Shown here piece by piece: positions 1-4,640 of a stretch of 5,257 bases of DNA (positions within the stretch are counted from its first letter, which is position 1; every line of letters begins with the position of its first letter). Source of the stretch: Spirochaetia bacterium (GTDB lineage: Bacteria > Spirochaetota > Leptospirae > Leptospirales > Leptonemataceae). A program made the position numbers and the translations under genes. The stretch covers positions 1-5,257 of the forward strand of contig JACPZR010000217.1 in the NCBI GenBank assembly GCA_016195395.1, written 5' to 3'. Below the pieces are notes generated by a model. It was given only the letters and a program-made list of their open reading frames with translations. It ran no database searches and was not told the DNA's origin.

Positions 1-1
1 C

Positions 2-151
2 AACTATCTCGGAAACACCCGCCCCGAGCTGCTGCTCTGCCTGCATGAGGAGCATTCGGTCGCCATCGCCCATGGTTACGCCAAAGTCCGTGGCCGCCCG
101 ATGGCGGTGGCGCTCCGGTTTTTGGTTGCGAGTCTGGCAGCGATTTTTTAG
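2..151 (+). pseudogene. Remnant of a thiamine-pyrophosphate-dependent enzyme, N-terminal (Pyr) domain, truncated
   Basis: The reading frame is open from the left edge, so the true start is outside the window. It encodes about 49 residues. The first 38 or so resemble the N-terminal TPP-binding domain of acetolactate synthase/benzoylformate decarboxylase-like enzymes: a TRPELLLCLHEEHS stretch followed by AIAHGYAKVRGRPMAVAL. The Glu at bases 47-49 sits where the family has the conserved glutamate that activates the TPP cofactor. Similarity ends abruptly near base 115; the next 11 codons look random and end in TAG at 149-151. Family members normally continue for several hundred more residues. The other two forward frames downstream do not resume the homology, so a simple frameshift does not explain it. 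A deletion joining the gene to sequence upstream of msrB is the likeliest cause, with misassembly as the alternative. The exact substrate class cannot be told. Confidence 0.65.
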
Positions 152-154
152 ATT
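126..154 (+). promoter_or_regulatory. Possible sigma70-type promoter for msrB
   Basis: TTGCGA at 126-131 and TAGATT at 149-154 each match four of six consensus bases and are separated by exactly 17 bases. Transcription would then begin close to the msrB ATG at 160, giving a nearly leaderless mRNA. The only ribosome-site-like bases, AAGG at 155-158, lie one base from the ATG, which is too close for a normal Shine-Dalgarno interaction. This is a weak match found by eye. Confidence 0.25.
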
Positions 155-159
155 AAGGC

Positions 160-555
160 ATGTCGGAAAAAGTGATTAAATCGGAAGACGAGTGGAAGCG
201 GGAGCTGTCGCCGGACGTGTACCGCGTGCTTCGTGAGAAGGGAACAGAACGGGCTTTCACGGGCGAATATTACGAGAACAAAGAGACTGGAATGTATTTG
301 TGCGCCGGCTGTGGCGCCGAACTTTTCGCCTCCTCCACCAAGTACGACTCCGGAAGCGGGTGGCCCAGTTTTTATCAACCTGCGCAACCGGACAACGTGG
401 CGGAAGAGAGAGATCACAGTCACGGCATGATCCGCGTTGAAGTCCACTGCTCACGATGCGGCGGTCACCTGGGGCATGTCTTTGAGGATGGGCCAAACCC
501 CACAGGGCTGCGTTACTGCATCAATTCCGCCTCTCTCAAGTTCCAAAAAAAGTGA
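160..555 (+). CDS. msrB: Peptide-methionine (R)-S-oxide reductase MsrB
   Basis: MsrB reduces the R-epimer of methionine sulfoxide in oxidised proteins back to methionine, usually with thioredoxin as electron donor. The 131-residue product has the usual length for a stand-alone MsrB and carries its signatures in order: an RAFTGEY segment (31-37), zinc ligands Cys48 and Cys51 in [15 protein letters not shown] (61-71), zinc ligands Cys97 and Cys100 in [16 protein letters not shown], and catalytic Cys120 in RYCIN. Ser66 occupies the position of the resolving cysteine in two-cysteine enzymes such as E. coli MsrB. All other cysteines are zinc ligands, so this looks like a one-cysteine enzyme recycled directly by a reductant. 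There is no signal peptide, so it should be cytoplasmic. The ATG at 160 gives the usual N-terminus and lies eight bases after the stop of the broken TPP-enzyme frame. No MsrA domain is fused to it. Confidence 0.96.
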   Translation: MSEKVIKSEDEWKRELSPDVYRVLREKGTERAFTGEYYENKETGMYLCAGCGAELFASSTKYDSGSGWPSFYQPAQPDNVAEERDHSHGMIRVEVHCSRCGGHLGHVFEDGPNPTGLRYCINSASLKFQKK

Positions 556-597
556 GAATTGACGGCGCGCGCTCTGTCCATTAAGTGACCAAGGAAT

Positions 598-616
598 CCC
601 GCACGCTCTGTGCGGG
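598..616 (+). other. Perfect 7-bp inverted repeat (hairpin) upstream of the phosphatase gene
   Basis: CCCGCAC (598-604) and GTGCGGG (610-616) are perfect reverse complements around the 5-base loop GCTCT. No T-run follows, so it is not a typical intrinsic terminator. It could stabilise the msrB mRNA end, bind a protein, or sit in the leader of the phosphatase mRNA. It covers the GTG at 610, which argues against that codon as the start. The loop lies within the 8-mer CGCTCTGT (604-611), which also occurs at 570-577. Confidence 0.4.
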
Positions 617-621
617 CACGC

Positions 622-628
622 GGCGGAG
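622..628 (+). promoter_or_regulatory. Ribosome-binding site that selects the GTG start at 640
   Basis: GGCGGAG at 622-628 lies 11 bases before GTG 640. The longer frame could also begin at GTG 610, but that codon lies inside a hairpin arm and has no purine-rich site before it. The site therefore favours 640. Confidence 0.5.
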
Positions 629-639
629 CAATTTCATTA

Positions 640-2154
640 GTGCAAGATGAGAACGGAAATATTCTCCCACGCCTCCAGTCCGCGTTGGACGCTGTGCCGG
701 CCCGGTTTCGCGAGGACTTGGACTTTGAAGTAGATTTGTTTCTGGCCAAGCTGGAACTTCTCGCGGCCAAAGCGCGGGACCCGGATTTTTCGCAGAACAC
801 GGACAAGAAGCGCATCAAGGAAAACCTCTTTGAGTTTCTGCGCGACGACCTCATCTACCTTCTCCAGAAGATTCTCGTAGACCCGCAGGCCATCTACGCG
901 CAGCTCCCTGACATTGTTCCCGACCACCGTGACTTGATACAAATTCTCAAAGAGCTTCACGTGTTTACGTACTATCCGGTGGGCAAGGATTTCCGTCGCA
1001 CCTCCATCATTGAACACTGGTTCATCTATCTATACGAGCAGGGCTATCTCTCTCAGGACAAAACGCTCAACTACTTTCAGCTGTACAAAAACCGCCTCTA
1101 CTCCCTGGCCGAGGATGTCCCGTACGAATTCACGGACATCACGCGGATGGTGCGCAAGATGCTCCAAGGGGAAGAGTCGCCCATGTCGTTCATCGAGATC
1201 TACAAAGCGGAGATCATGCTCCGTAACGAGATTCTCTTTGCACTCCTGCGTCATCTCTCCACCAAGAACCGCTTGGAGTACCTGATCAGCAAAGAAATCC
1301 TTGAGGAGCTCTCGAACCACTTCATCAACGTGCTGCATGAAGAGGTGGCGCGCCAGCTCCGCGAGTCGCTCCAGGAGCTGAACGCAAGACACGAAGAAGT
1401 CCTGAAAGTCAAAGCGGTGATGGACACAGAGATTCGGAGCGCCCAGAAAACGCAGGATCGCTTTCTTCAGAAGTCGCTTCCAACCGGAGACCCGAGGATC
1501 AACTTCAGTCTCTGGTATGACCCTCTGCTCGCCGTGGGGGGCGATGTCTACCATGTGGATCGCATCAGCGCGGATGAGTACTCCATCTTTCTCGCGGACA
1601 TTTCCGGGCACGGGCTGGGAGCGGCGCTCTATTTTAACACGATCCGGTCCAGTTTTGAACGGCACCGCAAGTACCACGACCGGCCGGAAAAAGTCCTCCG
1701 CAAGATGAACGAGGACCTGTACGGCAAGCTGGAAGGCAATTTCGTCACAGCCGTTTTTATCTACATACACCTCAAACGAAAGCAGATCAAGTTCTGCAAC
1801 GCGGGCCACCCCGGTCCCGGATGCGTTCAGTTTGACGGGGACCGGGCCCGCATGCGCATCATGCGTTCCAACAGCAAGGCCTTGGGCATCTTTGAGCGCG
1901 CCCGTTTCTATGAAAGCGTCCTCCCGCTGGCTCCCCGGAACCGTCTCATCATCTATACGGACGGAGTCACGGAACTGGCGGACCCGGCGGGGCACCTCCT
2001 GACAGAAAGGCGTTTCTTCACAATGTTCCGGGGCACAGAGAAGCTTTCCACAGACGAGGCGTTGGCCGCTGTTAAGGTGAAACTGACTGCATACCAAGGT
2101 TCCGCGCCTACGGAAGACGACCGGTCCGTGATCGTAGCGGACATCCGCGAGTAA
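640..2154 (+). CDS. SpoIIE/RsbU-type PP2C serine phosphatase with an uncharacterised helical N-terminal region
   Basis: The product is 504 residues from GTG 640; an upstream GTG at 610 would add ten. The C-terminal 230 or so residues form a PPM/SpoIIE phosphatase domain: AQKTQDRFLQKSLP entry helix (about 268-281), LAVGGD (298-302), LADISGHGLGAAL (318-330), NFVTAVFIYIHL (367-378), NAGHPGP (387-393), SKALGIF (412-418), IIYTDGVTEL (438-447) and EDDRSVIVADI (492-502). Asp302, Asp320, Asp441 and Asp493/494 correspond to the metal-binding aspartates, so catalytic activity is likely. Relatives dephosphorylate anti-sigma-factor antagonists in partner switching; the partner here is unknown. Residues 1 to about 230 are helical, rich in aromatic and charged residues, and I do not recognise them as GAF, PAS, HAMP or receiver. 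Residues 232-280 look like a coiled-coil signalling linker. No signal peptide or membrane segment is visible, so a cytoplasmic protein sensing an internal signal is inferred. No anti-sigma or antagonist gene lies in the window. Confidence 0.9.
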   Translation: MQDENGNILPRLQSALDAVPARFREDLDFEVDLFLAKLELLAAKARDPDFSQNTDKKRIKENLFEFLRDDLIYLLQKILVDPQAIYAQLPDIVPDHRDLIQILKELHVFTYYPVGKDFRRTSIIEHWFIYLYEQGYLSQDKTLNYFQLYKNRLYSLAEDVPYEFTDITRMVRKMLQGEESPMSFIEIYKAEIMLRNEILFALLRHLSTKNRLEYLISKEILEELSNHFINVLHEEVARQLRESLQELNARHEEVLKVKAVMDTEIRSAQKTQDRFLQKSLPTGDPRINFSLWYDPLLAVGGDVYHVDRISADEYSIFLADISGHGLGAALYFNTIRSSFERHRKYHDRPEKVLRKMNEDLYGKLEGNFVTAVFIYIHLKRKQIKFCNAGHPGPGCVQFDGDRARMRIMRSNSKALGIFERARFYESVLPLAPRNRLIIYTDGVTELADPAGHLLTERRFFTMFRGTEKLSTDEALAAVKVKLTAYQGSAPTEDDRSVIVADIRE

Positions 2155-2207
2155 CGCAGTCGGTCGCCCCGCGTCGCAGGGCTTTTGTTGTTGCCCAAAT
2201 CACGCAC

Positions 2208-2233
2208 GGCGGCGATTCCGCCCTTGGCTTTTT
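2208..2233 (+). terminator. Weak intrinsic-terminator candidate between the phosphatase and cyclophilin genes
   Basis: GGCGG (2208-2212) pairs with CCGCC (2218-2222) around CGATT. A five-T run follows at 2229-2233 after a six-base gap. The T-run is itself the loop of a small TGGC/GCCA hairpin (2225-2237) just before the cyclophilin ribosome-binding site. The stem is short and the T-run displaced, so it may attenuate or not function at all. Confidence 0.3.
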
Positions 2234-2247
2234 GCCAGAAGGAATCC

Positions 2248-2712
2248 ATGCCCAATCGTACTGCCGTTATCAAAACCAGCCTTGGAGAGATCCAGATTGA
2301 ACTCTTTGAAGACAAGGCGCCTGTAACCACTGCCAACTTCATCAAGCTTGCAGAGTCTGGTTTCTACAACAATCTTGTGTTTCACCGCGTCATTGACGGG
2401 TTCATGATCCAAGGCGGCTGCCCGGAAGGTTCCGGCCGCGGCGGCCCCGGTTATAAAATCAAAGACGAGTTCCATCCGGAGCTGAAACACAATGCAGCCG
2501 GCATTCTCTCCATGGCAAACGCAGGTCCCAACACGGGCGGCTCTCAGTTCTTCATCACGCTGGCCGCCACCAACTGGCTCGATAACAAACACGCCATCTT
2601 CGGCAAAGTGACTGCGGGCATGGATGTTGTGCAGAAGATCGGGAAGTGTCCCAAAGGTCCCGGTGACCGTCCTAACCCCGATGTGAAAATGGAGAGCGTG
2701 ACGATCGTCTGA
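2248..2712 (+). CDS. ppiB: Cyclophilin-type peptidyl-prolyl cis-trans isomerase
   Basis: This enzyme speeds cis-trans isomerisation of bonds preceding proline during protein folding. The 154-residue product is a complete single-domain bacterial cyclophilin: N-terminal strand [12 protein letters not shown] (9-20), [13 protein letters not shown] (45-57), [11 protein letters not shown] (65-75), [15 protein letters not shown] (89-103), [11 protein letters not shown] (109-119) and a C-terminal strand. Active-site residues known from human CypA are present: Arg47, Phe52, Gln55, Gln100, Phe102, Trp110, Leu111 and His115. No signal peptide is seen, so it should be cytoplasmic. ATG 2248 is chosen because AGAAGGAA lies just upstream and because the conserved strand starts a few residues later; the open frame extends further 5' but without family similarity. 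It follows the phosphatase gene by 93 bases on the same strand and converges with the minus-strand gene ending 11 bases beyond its stop. Confidence 0.95.
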   Translation: MPNRTAVIKTSLGEIQIELFEDKAPVTTANFIKLAESGFYNNLVFHRVIDGFMIQGGCPEGSGRGGPGYKIKDEFHPELKHNAAGILSMANAGPNTGGSQFFITLAATNWLDNKHAIFGKVTAGMDVVQKIGKCPKGPGDRPNPDVKMESVTIV

Positions 2713-2723
2713 CGATATCGCAA

Positions 2724-2948
2724 CTATCTGCCGGCCGCGTAGTGTTGGCCGTGATAAAGAATTTTCCCTGAACGGTCCTCTACGTGCGCGTAGGTTGGAC
2801 CGTTTTCTGTTTCACTGGCAGAGTCGTCGGCAAAGTTCTTTGCGTCCTGCAGCATGTCGAACGTGAAGCTGCGTGCTGCTTGATCCGGTCCGCCCACCAC
2901 TACAACATAGCGGCCCGGGCGCTCCTGCCACTCGTCACCGTGTGCCAT
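2724..2948 (-). CDS. Small hypothetical protein (74 aa) overlapping the upstream lipoprotein gene
   Basis: I do not recognise this gene. It encodes 74 residues from ATG 2948. A strand-like segment RYVVVVGGP (13-21) is followed by a helix-like DMLQDAKNFADDSA (31-44), then TYAHVEDRSGKILYHGQHY (52-70), whose V-D-x-x-G-K-I-L pattern resembles a beta hairpin. No signal peptide or membrane segment is present. Its start lies 14 bases inside the end of the minus-strand lipoprotein gene in another frame, which suggests translational coupling in one operon. A short GGAT precedes the ATG. The frame could extend upstream to about 2987, but that part only overlaps the lipoprotein. The non-random, globular-looking composition supports a real protein. 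An alternative is that a frameshift split it from the lipoprotein C-terminus. Confidence 0.6.
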   Translation of the reverse strand: MAHGDEWQERPGRYVVVVGGPDQAARSFTFDMLQDAKNFADDSASETENGPTYAHVEDRSGKILYHGQHYAAGR

Positions 2949-3369
2949 CTTGATCCGCGCCGCCGTCCCGCGCTGGTGACCCCGCATCGTCCCGCTCCCG
3001 GTTCACGCCTGTCCGTTCCGTGGACGACCAGCTTCCCAGATGTCCGTCGCGCGAAACAGTGCGCACACGCCAGTAGGTGAACTCGCGGGATTCCACGGAC
3101 GCTTCCGGCACTGGCAGCTTGAGCGATGTTATGTCTCTCTTGAAAGTGGAATCGCACGTCAGCTGGAGCTCGTAAGCAAGGACGCCCGTCACCCGTGTCC
3201 AGCGCAGTCGATAGTGCCGGGTTTCTGCGCCACAGCCTTCCGGGGGCGTCGCTGACGCCCGACTTCCGCGCTGTGTGGCGCATCCCGCGGCGAGCAATAA
3301 GGTCAGCAAAATGATTCTTGTTTTCAAATGGCTCGTAAGCTGCCCCGCGCAATGCGTTTTGTCAGTCAA
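2935..3369 (-). CDS. Predicted lipoprotein with a fibronectin type III-like domain
   Basis: The 144-residue product begins at TTG 3369. A hydrophobic stretch with lipobox LAAGC gives Cys30 as the lipidated residue, so it should be exported and membrane-anchored. Residues about 53-115 look like one Fn3-like beta sandwich: RLRWTRVTGVLAYELQLT (54-71), then DSTF (73-76), and YWRVRTVSRDGHLGSWS (99-115); the YWRVR...G..SWS pattern is common near the end of bacterial Fn3-like domains. The tail (116-144) is hydrophilic and rich in Arg, Asp and Gly. TTG 3369 is preceded by GGAAG at proper spacing; a second TTG at 3327 would give a compact MKTRIILLTLLLAAGC signal peptide and is equally possible. The gene overlaps the downstream small gene by 14 bases and diverges from the plus-strand lipoprotein gene. 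Its ligand and exact location are unknown. Confidence 0.75.
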   Translation of the reverse strand: MTDKTHCAGQLTSHLKTRIILLTLLLAAGCATQRGSRASATPPEGCGAETRHYRLRWTRVTGVLAYELQLTCDSTFKRDITSLKLPVPEASVESREFTYWRVRTVSRDGHLGSWSSTERTGVNRERDDAGSPARDGGADQDGTR

Positions 3370-3379
3370 TTTTTTTGAA

Positions 3380-3397
3380 CTTCCGCGTCTCTGGAAG
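3380..3397. promoter_or_regulatory. Palindrome whose two arms serve as opposite ribosome-binding sites for divergent lipoprotein genes
   Basis: CTTCC (3380-3384) and GGAAG (3393-3397) are reverse complements around 8 bases. Read on the minus strand, the left arm is GGAAG ten bases before TTG 3369. Read on the plus strand, the right arm is part of GGAAGGA, nine bases before ATG 3409. The start codons are only 39 bases apart, so each promoter must overlap the opposite gene or its transcript, and the two mRNAs could pair at their 5' ends. Confidence 0.5.
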
Positions 3398-3408
3398 GAC
3401 TAAATACT

Positions 3409-4050
3409 ATGGAACCCCGAACTTTTGCAGCGGGCGTTTTCAGCCCGTTTGTTTTTGCGCTCCTCCTTCCCCTTGCGGTCAGCTGCGGACCTCCCATGCC
3501 TTTCGACTGCGATCACCAAGATAACCAGGACTCGAAGAATGAATGCGTCCGCGACATGACCATTCTTCAGTTCTTGATGCATGCGCCCCGCACAACATCG
3601 TCCACGCCTGCCTCATCGCCCGGCGCGCAGACGGAGTCGGTGAACTTCACGCAGGAATCCAGTAACATCGCGAACGACACATTCCTTGCCGCCGCCAGCC
3701 TGCCTTTGCCCACACAGACGGTCATCCAGGCAGTGTCGGGAAAGATCAATGTGGAAGGGGATGTGGACATCTACTATATCTCCTACACGTCGGGCACCGC
3801 GTCTACGTTCAGCGTCGAACTGAGCAAGCCCGCGGCCACGTCCACCTGCACGGCCTACACGAGCTTTGGCCCGTCGCTTGTGAATTCCGGTACGGCGGAC
3901 GGGTCGCTGATTTCCGCAGGGGCCATTACTGCGAACGTGGCCACGGTCACTCTGGATCTGGTTTCGCGGACGCATCTGTACATCCGGTGCTCAGGCCTGC
4001 TCAACGAAACCTACACGGTGCGACTGGCTTATTCCGCGCTCAACAATTGA
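3409..4050 (+). CDS. Predicted lipoprotein with a C-terminal PPC-like beta-rich domain
   Basis: The 213-residue product starts at ATG 3409 after a good GGAAGGA site. Its N-terminus is a signal peptide with hydrophobic core FVFALLLPLAV and lipobox AVSC, making Cys26 the lipidated residue. Leu is at -5/-6 and Ala at -3, a relaxed lipobox of the kind known from spirochaetes. After it come a short cysteine-containing segment (Cys34, Cys46) and a Ser/Thr/Pro-rich linker (about 61-100). Residues about 108-210 are beta-rich: GDVDIYYISYTSGTASTFSVELS (117-139), and a closing LYIRCSGLLNETYTVRLAYS (190-209). The D-x-D-x-Y start and the ending resemble pre-peptidase C-terminal (PPC, PF04151) domains, which is inference from pattern alone. 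Cys147 and Cys194 might form a disulfide. No protease domain is present. It is probably a surface or periplasmic protein of unknown role. Confidence 0.8.
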   Translation: MEPRTFAAGVFSPFVFALLLPLAVSCGPPMPFDCDHQDNQDSKNECVRDMTILQFLMHAPRTTSSTPASSPGAQTESVNFTQESSNIANDTFLAAASLPLPTQTVIQAVSGKINVEGDVDIYYISYTSGTASTFSVELSKPAATSTCTAYTSFGPSLVNSGTADGSLISAGAITANVATVTLDLVSRTHLYIRCSGLLNETYTVRLAYSALNN

Positions 4051-4098
4051 CCGCGGGAAACTACCGACTGGGGTTAGACCCTCCCATGACCGCGGGAA
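4048..4098 (+). repeat. 12-base perfect direct repeat TGACCGCGGGAA, two copies
   Basis: TGACCGCGGGAA occurs at 4048-4059, where it includes the lipoprotein stop codon, and again at 4087-4098, 39 bases later. Each copy contains the palindrome CCGCGG. The copies may be a local duplication, paired protein-binding sites or chance. No U-tract terminator is seen between them. Confidence 0.6.
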
Positions 4099-4139
4099 GC
4101 GCTATGTGACATAAGTCGGCCTGCTCTGGCACTGCTTCT

Positions 4140-4172
4140 GGGGTTGGGGGTTGGTATCCCAATCGCGCCCCC
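4140..4172 (+). other. G-rich foldback in the non-coding region before rplM
   Basis: A G-rich run (GGGGTTGGGGGTTGG, 4140-4154) is followed by a matching C-rich half. GGGGGTTGG (4146-4154) can pair with CCAA (4159-4162) and CCCCC (4168-4172), leaving a TATC loop and a 5-base bulge (4163-4167). A two-layer G-quadruplex is also conceivable. No T-run follows, so it is not a standard terminator. The 4051-4270 gap has no gene I can support. Confidence 0.35.
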
Positions 4173-4222
4173 GATGCTTTCCGCGAGGACCTTCTATTCA
4201 TTTCTAGTTGACCACTTTGCGC

Positions 4223-4241
4223 GGTACCAAAACTTGGTACC
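4223..4241 (+). promoter_or_regulatory. Perfect inverted repeat in the rplM upstream region
   Basis: GGTACCAA (4223-4230) and TTGGTACC (4234-4241) form a perfect 8-bp inverted repeat with the 3-base spacer AAC. It lies 30 to 48 bases before the rplM ATG and just downstream of a -35-like TTGACC (4208-4213), so it could be a repressor operator or an mRNA hairpin. In other bacteria L13 acts on its own leader mRNA; whether this is such a site is inference. The 3-base loop makes a dimer-binding DNA site at least as likely as an RNA hairpin. Confidence 0.45.
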
Positions 4242-4270
4242 TTGCGCCGTTTTCGACGCTGGTATCACTT

Positions 4271-4612
4271 ATGAGCAATCTGCTGCCTTCACAACGTACA
4301 TATTTCGCGAATCCCTCAACTTTGAAGAAAGAGTGGATTCTTATTGATGCACGGGATCAAGTCTTGGGTCGTCTGGCCGCAAGAATCGCCCACCGTGCGC
4401 GCGGCAAACACCGCGTTGACTATGCCCCGCACATGGACGTCGGGGACAATGTAGTCGTCATCAACGCCCGTCACATCAAAGTGTCCGGCAAGAAGCTTGA
4501 GCAGAAGTACTATTATGAGCACTCCCACTATCCCGGTGGATTGAAGGAGACCAAGCTCAAAACCAAAATGGAAAAGGATCCTATTTACGCCGAACAGAAC
4601 AAAGCAAAGTAA
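4271..4612 (+). CDS. rplM: 50S ribosomal protein L13, shortened near the C-terminus
   Basis: L13 is an early-assembly protein of the large ribosomal subunit. From ATG 4271 the product is 113 residues, against about 140-150 in the family. The N-terminal two-thirds are clear: KKEWILIDARDQVLGRLAAR (19-38), ARGKHRVDYAPHMDVGDNVV (43-62), INARHIKVSGKK (64-75), and KYYYEHSHYPGGLKE (79-93). It then runs through KMEKDPIYAEQNKAK and stops. The family's block containing AVKGMLPK, the L-G-R-x-M segment and K-x-YAG is absent, while AEQNKAK resembles the family's extreme C-terminus. This looks like an in-frame loss of about 35 codons near bases 4585-4595. ATG 4271 has no clear Shine-Dalgarno sequence; an open frame back to TTG 4208 would add unconserved residues. 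rpsI follows after 28 bases, the usual rplM-rpsI pair. Confidence 0.9.
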   Translation: MSNLLPSQRTYFANPSTLKKEWILIDARDQVLGRLAARIAHRARGKHRVDYAPHMDVGDNVVVINARHIKVSGKKLEQKYYYEHSHYPGGLKETKLKTKMEKDPIYAEQNKAK

Positions 4613-4640
4613 CCGCAAGTAATTATAGAGGCATAAGGGA

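Noticed and set aside
148..447. Minus-strand open frame of 99 residues opposite msrB
   Set aside because: It lies wholly opposite a clearly real gene, shows no recognisable domain, and its composition fits a shadow frame.
559..587. Promoter with TTGACG at 559-564 before the phosphatase gene
   Set aside because: The -35 is good, but at 16-18 bases the -10 candidates match consensus at no more than three positions.
1030..2097. Long minus-strand open frame (355 residues) opposite the phosphatase gene
   Set aside because: Despite its length, the plus-strand frame carries all SpoIIE motifs; the antisense frame has no recognisable domain, and long shadow frames are expected opposite GC-rich genes.
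2713..2720. Palindrome CGATATCG between the convergent stops as a bidirectional terminator
   Set aside because: It has no loop and no T-runs on either side; an 8-base palindrome is common by chance.
2784..3255. Plus-strand open frames opposite the Fn3-like lipoprotein and the small gene
   Set aside because: No ribosome site, no domain, arginine/proline-rich random-looking composition; the minus-strand frames have a signal peptide and a plausible fold.
3359..3364. TTGTCA as the -35 of a promoter for the plus-strand lipoprotein
   Set aside because: Five of six bases match, but no -10-like hexamer occurs 16-18 bases downstream.
4144..4347. Plus-strand frame of 67 residues spanning the rplM leader
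   Set aside because: It runs into the start of rplM in another frame, lacks a ribosome site, and has no recognisable similarity.
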